A stretch of 64,000 nucleotides of DNA, from NCBI RefSeq assembly GCF_003208175.1, contig NZ_QKMR01000004.1, forward strand, positions 205,686 to 269,685, given 5' to 3'. The notes under the pieces are model-generated. The model was not told the DNA's origin. It saw nothing but the letters and a program-made list of their open reading frames with translations, and did not search any database. A program made the position numbers and the translations under genes. This DNA is from Ruminiclostridium sufflavum DSM 19573 (GTDB lineage: Bacteria; Bacillota; Clostridia; Acetivibrionales; DSM-1351). This document shows, one piece after another, positions 54,971 to 63,038 of the stretch. Position 1 is the first letter of the stretch; each line of letters opens with the position of its first letter.

Positions 54971-55087
54971 CTAAAGTCAATTACGGTTCAAGCTGTCGCG
55001 AGGATATTTATATCAAGGACGACATTTATTTCGTATTTTTCAGTCGAATTAAGCTTTTAAGCTGATTTTGAACGCAGCTTGGGTTTG
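54967..55087. repeat. Dispersed intergenic element, copy 3 (long form)
   Basis: Begins at the stop codon of the upstream gene (TGACTAAAGTCAATTACGG) and runs to about AGCTTGGGTTTG, ending 27 nt before the U32 start. Similar over its whole length to copy 2 (same first 18 bases, same AATTA-GCTTTTA and AGCTTGG blocks), and its first half resembles copy 0 (GGTTCAAGC, GATATTT). It contains several short hairpins rather than one long stem. Confidence 0.65.
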
Positions 55088-55114
55088 TTTAGAAATATGT
55101 TTGGAGGTAGCGAT

Positions 55115-57643
55115 TTGGGCTTTAATAAAAAGGTAGAGCTTTTGGCACCTGCAGGAAGCTATGATGCTTTTCTGGCAGCAGTGGAAAATGGCTGTGATGC
55201 GGTATATTTAGGAGGAAAGCTGCTGAATGCAAGACAGTTTGCGGGGAATTTTGATGATGAAGAGCTGCGGAAGGCTGTTGATTATGCACATGCTCGAGGC
55301 GTAAAAATATATTTGACCTTGAATACACTTGTTTTAGACTCAGAGCTGCAGGAGGCAGTCGAGTATGCGGCAAGGGTGTATGAAATGGGGGTCGATGCAT
55401 TTATTATACAGGATATGGGACTTGCATCAAGCTTAAAGAGAGCCATGCCCGGGCTTCCCATTCATGCCAGTACCCAAATGACCGCTTATAGCAGTGAGGG
55501 TGTGAGCGAGCTGGAAAAAATGGGCTTTGACAGAATTGTTCTGGCGAGGGAGCTGTCACTTTCAGAAATAAAAGATATATGCCGCAGTACCAAGTCTGAA
55601 ATTGAGGTTTTTGTTCATGGAGCACTATGTATTTCTTATTCGGGGCAATGCCTTATGAGCAGTGCTATTGGCGGAAGAAGCGGAAATAGGGGTAAATGTG
55701 CCCAGCCATGCAGGCTTCCATATTCCATACAAAAGGATAATAAGAATATAAAAAGCGGATACCTGTTAAGTTCAAAGGATATCTGCCATATAGACGATTT
55801 GAGTGACTTGATTGAAGCAGGAGTAACCTCTCTGAAGGTAGAGGGCAGAATGAAAAGCCCGGAATATGTGGCGACTGTTATCGGTATCTATAGAAAATAT
55901 CTTGATGAAATAGAGCGGCTGAATTTATCAGATAAAGTTACAGTTTCCGAGGAAGATATGCATATGCTTTTGCAAAGCTTTAACAGAGGCGGCTTCTCAA
56001 AAGGATATCTGCGGGGTAAAACCGGAGCCGGTATGATGTCTTTTGACAAGCCCAAAAACTGGGGTACATACCTCGGAACTGCTTTAGAGCAGGACAGGAG
56101 CAAAAATTCAGTTAAGGTAAGACTTGACGGCTCACTGGGAAATGGAGACGGAGTAGAAATATGGTCAAATAAGAAATTTGAAGAAAGCCCCGGGGGAATA
56201 ATTACGAAAATAGTCAAAGAGGGGCAGCTTGTTAAGTGTGCAAGTGCAGGCGATACAGTATGGATATCTGTCATTAAGGGAAAAGTTGAAAGAGGGAGCA
56301 AGGTCTACAAGACATCAGATAAGAAATTGCTGGAGCAGGCTGCCTTGTCCTTTGCAAAAAGCTACAGAAAAGTAGATGTCACCGCAAGGTATACAATGAA
56401 AATCGGGCAGCTGCCTGTATTGTGCATGGAGGACGAGCTCGGAAACAGTGTCTGCGCAGCCGGGGAAATATATCCTGAAAAGGCACTGAATAAGCCTTTG
56501 ACCCCGGAGAGAATAAGAGAGCAATTGAGGAAAACGGGTTCGACGCCGTTTAATATTGCCCGGCTTGATATGGATATGGATGATGATGTCGTAATACCGG
56601 TAAAAGAGCTGAATAATATCAGACGTAAAGCAGCGGAGTTACTCGAAAATGAAAGGATAATATCAGGCAGAAAAAAAATAAAAACGGGAAATGATGAATT
56701 ATATAAATCCGTTGTTTATTTCCCGGGAAATGTTCCGATTTCCCCAAAAAATAGTCATGATAAAAATGATAAAGCAAAAATATCTGTAATGCTATACACG
56801 ATATCCGACAGCTTGAAGCTTGATAAAATAAATGCAGACAGATTATACTTGCCATGTACGGAGCTGTTCAGCAGAGATGTCCTGAATACTACGGAGGGAC
56901 TCAGAGATGAAGGCAGGGAAATATTTGCATATATACCGTCTGTCACAAAAGGAAGATATTCGGAAATAATTAAACAAAGGGTGCAGGATATTTCCAAGCT
57001 TGTTGACGGCTTCTTAATTGGGAATATAGGAACCGCTAAAATTTTAAGGGACAAGCTGGGAAATGACGTAAGGCTTATTGGAGACTATTCCTTTAATATA
57101 CTCAACAGCTCGTCAATATACTTTATGAAGGAATCAGGATATACGGGAGCAATGCTGTCATATGAGCTTAATCTGTCTCAGCTGAGTTCCATGAGCCTTC
57201 CGCAGGAATTTCAGTCTGAAATAGGCATGTATGGAAGAATACCTGTGATGACGAGCGAATACTGCCCTGTGGGAGGAAGCTTGAATGTCAATGAGGGAAA
57301 TAAAAAGCTTCAAAAATGCAATACTGCTTGCCCAGATAGTGTTTATAATCTGAGGGACAGGAAGGGTGCTCTATTTCCTGTGAAATGCGATTGCATTGAT
57401 TGCAGAAGCAGAATATTTAATTCAAATGTGATATTTGCTCCCGAGCTTGTGATGCAGGCGGTAAAAACCGGAGTAAACTATATAAGGCTTAGCTTTGTGG
57501 ATGAAAGTGCGGGGGAAATATATGATATTGCAGCTTTGCATAAAAGTATTATTGACAATGTGAATTTTCCTCAAAAAGACAGGATTCTTGAAAAAATAAA
57601 AGCCAAGGGGTTTACAAAGGGACATCTGCTGAGAGGAGTATAA
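55115..57643 (+). CDS. U32 family peptidase/collagenase-like protein with DUF3656
   Basis: 842 residues from TTG 55115, chosen because GGAGG (55103-55107) lies 7 nt upstream; the open frame starts earlier at 55079 inside the repeat. The N-terminal U32 TIM barrel is unmistakable: ELLAPAGSYDAFLAAVENGCDAVYLGG, ASTQMTAYS, EVFVHGALCISYSGQCLMSS and GNRGKCAQPCRLPY, with the conserved cysteines. The middle includes DUF3656-type segments, and a second barrel-like half ends with a Cys-rich VKCDCIDCRS. Related proteins (RlhA, TrhP, UbiU) hydroxylate RNA or quinone precursors using an Fe-S site, so the peptidase name may be misleading. Family-typical length. Confidence 0.9.
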   Translation: MGFNKKVELLAPAGSYDAFLAAVENGCDAVYLGGKLLNARQFAGNFDDEELRKAVDYAHARGVKIYLTLNTLVLDSELQEAVEYAARVYEMGVDAFIIQDMGLASSLKRAMPGLPIHASTQMTAYSSEGVSELEKMGFDRIVLARELSLSEIKDICRSTKSEIEVFVHGALCISYSGQCLMSSAIGGRSGNRGKCAQPCRLPYSIQKDNKNIKSGYLLSSKDICHIDDLSDLIEAGVTSLKVEGRMKSPEYVATVIGIYRKYLDEIERLNLSDKVTVSEEDMHMLLQSFNRGGFSKGYLRGKTGAGMMSFDKPKNWGTYLGTALEQDRSKNSVKVRLDGSLGNGDGVEIWSNKKFEESPGGIITKIVKEGQLVKCASAGDTVWISVIKGKVERGSKVYKTSDKKLLEQAALSFAKSYRKVDVTARYTMKIGQLPVLCMEDELGNSVCAAGEIYPEKALNKPLTPERIREQLRKTGSTPFNIARLDMDMDDDVVIPVKELNNIRRKAAELLENERIISGRKKIKTGNDELYKSVVYFPGNVPISPKNSHDKNDKAKISVMLYTISDSLKLDKINADRLYLPCTELFSRDVLNTTEGLRDEGREIFAYIPSVTKGRYSEIIKQRVQDISKLVDGFLIGNIGTAKILRDKLGNDVRLIGDYSFNILNSSSIYFMKESGYTGAMLSYELNLSQLSSMSLPQEFQSEIGMYGRIPVMTSEYCPVGGSLNVNEGNKKLQKCNTACPDSVYNLRDRKGALFPVKCDCIDCRSRIFNSNVIFAPELVMQAVKTGVNYIRLSFVDESAGEIYDIAALHKSIIDNVNFPQKDRILEKIKAKGFTKGHLLRGV

Positions 57644-57671
57644 ATAAATATAATAATAACAAGGAGGATTA

Positions 57672-58178
57672 ATGTATATGCCGGTTGAAGTTTTTGTTGA
57701 AGTGTGCAGGGATGGAGCGATTCTCCCAAGGTATGCAAATGCGGGGGACGCAGGTATGGATGTATATGCTGCCGAGGATGTGAGCATATTGCCCGGAGAG
57801 ACAGTAGTTGTACCGACGGGACTAAAGCTTGCCATACCTGAGGGATATGAAATTCAGGTAAGACCAAGAAGCGGGTTGTCCTTAAAAACCCCTTTAAGGA
57901 TTCCTAATTCGCCCGGAACAATTGACAGCGGATACAGGGATGAATTGGGAATAATAGTAAATAATAGCTCTGAGGTCGGGCAGAATCAACTTAAGGACGA
58001 AAAACGCACTCTTGATGAAAAGGGCAATAAAAAAGGAACCTATATTATCAGAAAGGGTGACAGAATAGCTCAAATAGTTTTGCAGGTTGTACCCAAAATG
58101 CTTCTGACAAGGGTTGCTTCGGTGAAAAGTATTGGAATGGACAGAGGAGGCGGCTTTGGGTCAACCGGTATAGGATGA
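57672..58178 (+). CDS. dut: Deoxyuridine 5'-triphosphate nucleotidohydrolase
   Basis: 168 residues, ATG 57672 with AAGGAGG upstream. All five dUTPase motifs are visible: AGDAGMDVYA, RPRSGLSLK, GTIDSGYRDELG, GDRIAQIVL and the C-terminal RGGGFGSTG. It removes dUTP and supplies dUMP. There is an insertion of about 20 residues (LKDEKRTLDEKGNKKGTYI) before motif 4, as in several clostridial enzymes. hflX begins immediately after its stop. Confidence 0.95.
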   Translation: MYMPVEVFVEVCRDGAILPRYANAGDAGMDVYAAEDVSILPGETVVVPTGLKLAIPEGYEIQVRPRSGLSLKTPLRIPNSPGTIDSGYRDELGIIVNNSSEVGQNQLKDEKRTLDEKGNKKGTYIIRKGDRIAQIVLQVVPKMLLTRVASVKSIGMDRGGGFGSTGIG

Positions 58179-60026
58179 GTGAACGAATATGTTTTTACTT
58201 ACCAAGGTTTAGCTAAGTCAAAGGAGGCTGGTTTTATTAAAATAAACGGAAATACTGATTCAATTAAAGAGAGGCTTTTAGGTGAACTGGAGGCTTTATT
58301 TGAGGTGAAATACGGTTCAAGAGATTTGGTACCTGTTGAGCTTGCTCAGACAATTTCGAGAATATCCTCAGAGATTAACCGTGAAATATCGGTTTTAATC
58401 AGCAGAAGAGGTACTGTGGTAGACATAAGTATAGGGGACAGCGGAACTGCATCTTTGCCGCAGTTGGATAACAGACGTGGAAACGCCAGATTGTCTGCCA
58501 TAAGATGCATTCATACTCATCCCAACGGAAACGGATTTCTTTCGCAGGTTGACATAAAAACACTTCAAAAACTTAGGCTTGATGCAATGATTGCTATTGG
58601 AATAGAAGAAGGAGAAATAAAGGAAATATATACGGGCTGCCTTAATTCCGAACAGGAGGCCGATGTCTACGGACCTTTTGCACTTGGAGAGACAAGGCTC
58701 AACTACATCTACAAGATAATCGAAGAGCTGGATGCTACTGCAAGAGCTGATATATACAAAAATGAGGAGTCGGCAGAAAAGGCAATTTTGGTTGGATTGG
58801 AGAGTACCCAAATCAGATTTGAGGATATATCCTTCAAGGAAGCCCGGGATTCACTTGATGAATTGGAAGAGCTGGCTAATACAGCAGGAGCTGTTGTCCT
58901 GAAAAAGGTAATACAGCGAAAGCAGAATCAGGATTCGGCGTATTATGTGGGCAAGGGCAAGATTGAGGAACTGTCCCTGATGTGCCGGTCAACAGATGTA
59001 CAGCTCCTGATATTCGATGACGAGCTGTCAGGCGCCCAAATAAGAAATATTGAAGAAGCCACAGGAGCAAGAGTTATAGACAGAACCACTCTGATACTTG
59101 ATATTTTTGCACAGAGGGCTAAATCAAAGGAAGGTAAGCTTCAGGTGGAGCTTGCGCAGCTTAAGTACAAGCTTCCAAGGCTTATCGGATTGGGTACGGA
59201 GCTTTCAAGACTTGGAGGCGGTATAGGAACCCGGGGACCGGGGGAGAAAAAGCTGGAAGTTGACAGGAGGCATATCCGAAGAAGGATAACTGCTTTGGAA
59301 CGTGAACTCAAAATATCTGAAAAAAGACGTGCTTTTTTGCGTGAGGGCAGGGAAAAAAATAATACTCCTGCTATTGCTCTGGTGGGATACACAAATGCCG
59401 GTAAATCCACATTGATGAATAAGCTTTGCGGGGCATCGGTTTTTGTAGAGGATAAACTTTTTGCCACCCTTGACCCTTCCGCAAGAAAACTGATGCTTTC
59501 TGACGGGAGGGAGGCTGTACTTATCGATACTGTAGGTTTTATAAGAAAGCTTCCCCACGATTTAATCGAAGCATTTAAGTCAACACTGGAAGAGGCGGTT
59601 CATGCCGATATGCTGCTGCATGTTGTGGATGCTTCTAATGATAATGCGGCAATGCAGATAAGTGTGGTGGAGAAGCTGCTTGAAGAGCTGGGAGCCACAA
59701 CTAAAAATACTATTCTTGTATTGAATAAGCAGGATATTGCAGCCGGAGGCAGCAGAATAAGCTCGATGGGGTATACATCGGTATGTGAGATATCAGCTGT
59801 TACAGGTAACGGCTTACAGCAGTTGCTGGAGAAGATAACGGAAGGGTTTAAAGAACGGCTCAGGGAAATAAGGCTTATGGTTCCATATAATGATGGCTGG
59901 GTTATGCCATATATTTATGAGAATGGTCAGGTAATGAGTCAGGAATACCTTGAGGAAGGAATAAAGGTCAGAGCAATTGTAAAAATAGACAAAATTAGCA
60001 GGCTTAATGATTTTATTCTTGTATAA
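58179..60026 (+). CDS. hflX: GTPase HflX with extra N-terminal domain
   Basis: 615 residues from GTG 58179, the codon after the dut stop. The HflX core has the glycine-rich GPGEKKLEVDRRHIRRRI, G1 GYTNAGKST, G3 DTVGFIRKLP, G4 LNKQD, and the C-terminal domain. HflX binds the ribosome and splits or rescues stalled 70S particles. Residues 1-180 or so are additional. They contain CIHTHPNGNGFLSQVD, which has the spacing HxHPxG...SxxD of RadC/JAMM metal sites, preceded by a REISVLISRRG strand. The domain combination is discussed under findings. Typical HflX proteins are about 420 residues. Confidence 0.93.
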   Translation: MNEYVFTYQGLAKSKEAGFIKINGNTDSIKERLLGELEALFEVKYGSRDLVPVELAQTISRISSEINREISVLISRRGTVVDISIGDSGTASLPQLDNRRGNARLSAIRCIHTHPNGNGFLSQVDIKTLQKLRLDAMIAIGIEEGEIKEIYTGCLNSEQEADVYGPFALGETRLNYIYKIIEELDATARADIYKNEESAEKAILVGLESTQIRFEDISFKEARDSLDELEELANTAGAVVLKKVIQRKQNQDSAYYVGKGKIEELSLMCRSTDVQLLIFDDELSGAQIRNIEEATGARVIDRTTLILDIFAQRAKSKEGKLQVELAQLKYKLPRLIGLGTELSRLGGGIGTRGPGEKKLEVDRRHIRRRITALERELKISEKRRAFLREGREKNNTPAIALVGYTNAGKSTLMNKLCGASVFVEDKLFATLDPSARKLMLSDGREAVLIDTVGFIRKLPHDLIEAFKSTLEEAVHADMLLHVVDASNDNAAMQISVVEKLLEELGATTKNTILVLNKQDIAAGGSRISSMGYTSVCEISAVTGNGLQQLLEKITEGFKERLREIRLMVPYNDGWVMPYIYENGQVMSQEYLEEGIKVRAIVKIDKISRLNDFILV

Positions 60027-60112
60027 AGCTACTAAGTAAGGTATGATAATATTAGAATTAATTAGTTAGAATTTACTTGTTTAAAATATTTATCAGGAAA
60101 GGGGTTTTGATT

Positions 60113-60526
60113 ATGCTGGTTAGAAACTGCGCGGGTGGAGTTGTTTTTTTAGGAGAAAAGGTGTTCCTTCTGAAAAATGAGAAGGATGAGTGGGTACTCC
60201 CAAAAGGGGTAATCAAAAATGGTGATTATCCTGACGAGGTTGCGATACAAAGAGTAAAAGAAGAAGCAGGAATTAATGCGGAAATTATTACTTCAGCGGG
60301 CAATACCAATTATGAATTTTTCTCTGTTACACGTCAAAGGCCAGTCTGCAATAAAATCACATGGTACATTATGAAATCCCTGGATGATAAATATGAAATT
60401 AATAAAAGTGAAAGCTTTAAGGACGGAGCATATTTTTCAATTGAAGAAGCTTTAAATAAAATTACCTATAGTCAGGACAAATCTCTTATTACGGTATCTT
60501 ATTCGAGGTACAAGGCTGAGCAGTAG
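60113..60526 (+). CDS. Nudix hydrolase family protein, altered Nudix box
   Basis: 137 residues from ATG 60113 (AAAGGGG 8 nt upstream). The fold is clear (CAGGVVFLGEKVFLLKNE, EWVLPKGVI), but the Nudix box GVIKNGDYPDEVAIQRVKEEAGI departs from Gx5Ex7REUxEExGU: the first Glu is Asp, and Arg-Glu is Gln-Arg. The EE pair that usually holds the metal is kept. Substrate unknown; possibly (di)nucleoside polyphosphates, or a non-catalytic member. Confidence 0.82.
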   Translation: MLVRNCAGGVVFLGEKVFLLKNEKDEWVLPKGVIKNGDYPDEVAIQRVKEEAGINAEIITSAGNTNYEFFSVTRQRPVCNKITWYIMKSLDDKYEINKSESFKDGAYFSIEEALNKITYSQDKSLITVSYSRYKAEQ

Positions 60527-60596
60527 CAAATTTTAACCTTTGTATTAATGGAGCTTGAAAATAAAGCGGGCGGCAAGCAGCTCTGCTATGTTAAAT

Positions 60597-60636
60597 AATA
60601 CAGCACTCTCCGTACTTAAAGGGGGAGTGCTGTATT
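60597..60636 (+). terminator. Hairpin after the Nudix gene
   Basis: AATACAGCACTCTCC pairs with GGGGAGTGCTGTATT (15 pairs, one G-T). The stem is strong but no T run follows, so termination or mRNA protection is possible. Confidence 0.6.
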
Positions 60637-60718
60637 AATATAGGCTAAAGGCTGTATAAACAAAATAAATAATTATTTCTGCAATTTAACGGTTAGGACG
60701 GAGGAATTCATACTGAAT

Positions 60719-61369
60719 ATGTTACAGGAGTATAAGACAATATTGAATTCTGCAATGGCAGAGCTTGAAGAAAAAAAATCCAGATTTATTGCAAGTGTTA
60801 AGCCGGTATCCAATGAAGCTGACGCTGTTGAGTTTATAAGCAGCTTGAAAACAAAATATTGGGATGCTTCACACAATGTTTATGCATACAGTATAAACAA
60901 TGAAACCCTGATTCAAAGGTACAGCGATGACGGTGAGCCTTCAGGCACAGCAGGTATGCCGGCGCTTGAGGTTATTAAGAGGATGGGGATACAGGATGCG
61001 GTTGTGGTTATAACGAGATATTTCGGAGGAACCTTGCTTGGAGCCTCAGGTCTTATACGTGCATACAGCAAAAGTGCGGCACTTGGTTTAGAAGCCGGAG
61101 AGGTTGTAACCAGAAAGCTATGTTTTAAGCTTAACCTTGTTGTTGAATATACACTTTTTGGAAGGCTGCAAAATATGCTCATGAGCAATGACAATATAAT
61201 CAAAGACATACAATATGGTCAGGATGTTGACTTATGCGTACTTATAGAGGCAGGAAAAGAGGAAAAGCTTATAGCTGATATAATTGAGAATACAAATGGC
61301 AGGGCAATCTGTGATATGGGTGAGAAAACTTTCATCACATTAGGAAGCGACGGAAGGTTGATTATTTAA
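60719..61369 (+). CDS. yigZ: YigZ/IMPACT family protein
   Basis: 216 residues from ATG 60719. IMPACT-family motifs: ELEEKKSRFIASVKPV, RYSDDGEPSGTAGMP and VVITRYFGGTLLGASGLIRAYSK, then a C-terminal DUF1949 domain. The family's function is unclear; the eukaryotic homologue regulates Gcn2. GGAGG lies 14 nt from the ATG but 5 nt from an in-frame ATA at 60710, an arrangement also seen elsewhere in the window. Confidence 0.9.
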   Translation: MLQEYKTILNSAMAELEEKKSRFIASVKPVSNEADAVEFISSLKTKYWDASHNVYAYSINNETLIQRYSDDGEPSGTAGMPALEVIKRMGIQDAVVVITRYFGGTLLGASGLIRAYSKSAALGLEAGEVVTRKLCFKLNLVVEYTLFGRLQNMLMSNDNIIKDIQYGQDVDLCVLIEAGKEEKLIADIIENTNGRAICDMGEKTFITLGSDGRLII

Positions 61370-61430
61370 TGAATTACTATTATAATTTAATTTGTGTCTA
61401 CCAATTAAAGCATAATAAGGTTTAAAGCCT

Positions 61431-61520
61431 TTGAGCGACAGTATCTCGGGAGATATCCGGTATCTCTTGTCCCAAAGGGACAACCGGGATTCAGATGAAG
61501 CTGTACAGGTGGATATTAAC
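61431..61520 (+). ncRNA. Candidate structured RNA/leader before yebC
   Basis: In the 203-bp gap before yebC. TTGTCCC (61467-61473) and GGGACAA (61477-61483) form a tight hairpin. GAGATA (61450-61455) can pair either with TATCTC 61442-61447 or TATCTC 61461-61466, which are mutually exclusive choices. ACAG (61438-61441) can close the whole with CTGT (61501-61504). No known riboswitch family is recognised. Confidence 0.35.
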
Positions 61521-61572
61521 TGGAAGTTTATAAAAAATTATTAATATTATATAGAATGTTTAGGAGGTATTT

Positions 61573-62310
61573 ATGTCAGGTCATTCAAAGTGGGCGAATA
61601 TAAAGCGTCAAAAGGGAGCGGCAGATGCTGTCAGAGGGAAGGTGTTCACCAAGCTGGGCAGAGAGATTGCGATAGCGGTTAAGGTCGGAGGTTCGGCAGA
61701 CCCGGTTGCAAACTCAAAATTAAAGGATGTTATCGCCAAGGCAAAAGCAGCAAATATGCCTAATGATAATATTATGAGAAGTATTAAAAAGGCGGCCGGC
61801 GAGGGTGATGCTACAAACTATGAGGAACTGACTTACGAAGGCTATGGTCCGGGCGGAGTTGCTGTTATATGTGAATGCTCCACAGACAATAGAAATAGAA
61901 CAGCAGGAGATCTCAGACATTATTTTGACAAATTCGGAGGAAATCTCGGACAAAGCGGTTGTGTTTCTTATATGTTTAATAAGAAAGGCATTATTGTTAT
62001 AGAAAAAGACAGCAGGATTGATGAGGATACCTTGATGATGGAAGCATTGGATGCCGGTGCAGAGGATTTTAACGTAGAAGATGAATGCTATGAAGTAATT
62101 ACAGACCCGGCTGACTTTTCAGCTGTAAGAGAACAGCTTGAAGCAAAAAATTATGAATTTTTGCAGGCTGAAATATCAATGATACCAAATATGACTACAA
62201 AGCTTGCTGACCCTGAGCATATTAAGTTCATGGATAAGCTTCTGGAAAATCTGGAGGATTTGGATGATGTCCTGAATATCTATCACAGCTGGGAGCAGGA
62301 TGAGGAGTGA
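61573..62310 (+). CDS. yebC: YebC/PmpR/TACO1 family protein
   Basis: 245 residues, ATG 61573 with AGGAGG 5 nt upstream. The N-terminus [31 protein letters not shown] and the segments [16 protein letters not shown] and [14 protein letters not shown] are family signatures. Annotated in many genomes as a transcription factor; recent work on the family supports a role in translation of proline-rich stretches. Full length. Confidence 0.95.
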   Translation: MSGHSKWANIKRQKGAADAVRGKVFTKLGREIAIAVKVGGSADPVANSKLKDVIAKAKAANMPNDNIMRSIKKAAGEGDATNYEELTYEGYGPGGVAVICECSTDNRNRTAGDLRHYFDKFGGNLGQSGCVSYMFNKKGIIVIEKDSRIDEDTLMMEALDAGAEDFNVEDECYEVITDPADFSAVREQLEAKNYEFLQAEISMIPNMTTKLADPEHIKFMDKLLENLEDLDDVLNIYHSWEQDEE

Positions 62311-62367
62311 GTATAGAAGTTATTAAAATTGATAAAAATAAGCTGTGTAACTTTGCTTTGAAGAAAG

Positions 62368-62395
62368 GAAAAGCAGTCTGAACAGACTGCTTTTC
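62368..62395. terminator. Bidirectional terminator between yebC and the YvyF-like gene
   Basis: GAAAAGCAGTCTG pairs perfectly with CAGACTGCTTTTC across a 2-nt loop, with A and T runs at both edges. Its last base is also the last base of the minus-strand stop codon. Confidence 0.85.
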
Positions 62396-62643
62396 TAATC
62401 ATCAGCAATAAGCTTGTCCGCCATTTCCAGCCTGCCATCGTCAATAAGCTTTTGAATAGTTGCCACGCTTATGTCCAGCATGGTGGATACGGTTCCTATG
62501 GAAGCTCTGGGGTGCTCTTTTAAAAAATTTCTTATTTTTTTAAATTCCATATCATTTTTTTGAATGCAGCTAAAACATAAGTCATCGTTTGTTGTATATA
62601 AAAATGTCCTGTTACATTGCTTACATTTCCTTGGCTCAGGCAT
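62395..62643 (-). CDS. YvyF-like flagellar operon protein (zinc ribbon plus helix-turn-helix)
   Basis: 82 residues from the ATG at 62643, where GGAGG is 9 nt upstream; ATG 62649 would leave only 3 nt. A zinc knuckle (CKQCNRTFLYTTNDDLCFSC) is followed by a small helix-turn-helix (RASIGTVSTMLDISVATIQKLIDDGRLE). This matches the TIGR03826/YvyF proteins of flagellar and competence operons in Firmicutes. No other flagellar gene is in view. Possibly a regulator of motility genes. Confidence 0.75.
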   Translation of the reverse strand: MPEPRKCKQCNRTFLYTTNDDLCFSCIQKNDMEFKKIRNFLKEHPRASIGTVSTMLDISVATIQKLIDDGRLEMADKLIADD

Positions 62644-62700
62644 ATGCATTGACCTCCGGTATAGTCACATTGAAGAAAAATTATGCTTGAGGTATAAATG

Positions 62701-62961
62701 CTAGTCCGAACACAGCTGACTGTTTTTTGCTATTATTCCCGGTATTTCATTAAGCTTTTTCTCAAGTGATGATATTTCATAATCTGAGCCGATGAGGTGC
62801 AAAACAATAAGACCTTCATTCGAGCAAAAATCCTTGCCTGCATCATGGATACCAAGCCTTGTTTTTATGATGCAGCCTGATTCAGTCAGAACCTGCTGCA
62901 TTTCATTAACATTTTCAACCCTGTTATTTGTTAATACTGACATTACATTATAGCAAGCCAT
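62701..62961 (-). CDS. Small ACT-like regulatory protein (TM1266-type)
   Basis: 86 residues from ATG 62961 with GGAGG upstream. A single alpha/beta domain: VMSVLTNNRVENVNEMQQVLTESG, IIKTRLGIHDAGKDFCSNEGLIVLHLIG, YEISSLEKKLNEIPGI. The pattern matches the ACT-like 'iron-only hydrogenase system regulator' proteins related to TM1266, although no hydrogenase maturation gene is nearby. One Cys is in the FCSN segment. It probably binds a small ligand; function unproven. Confidence 0.55.
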   Translation of the reverse strand: MACYNVMSVLTNNRVENVNEMQQVLTESGCIIKTRLGIHDAGKDFCSNEGLIVLHLIGSDYEISSLEKKLNEIPGIIAKNSQLCSD

Positions 62962-63038
62962 ATAAATACCTCCGATACATGTAAAAGATTAATTTGAAGT
63001 TCATGCTAATTATACCCTATTTTACTGATAATTAATAC

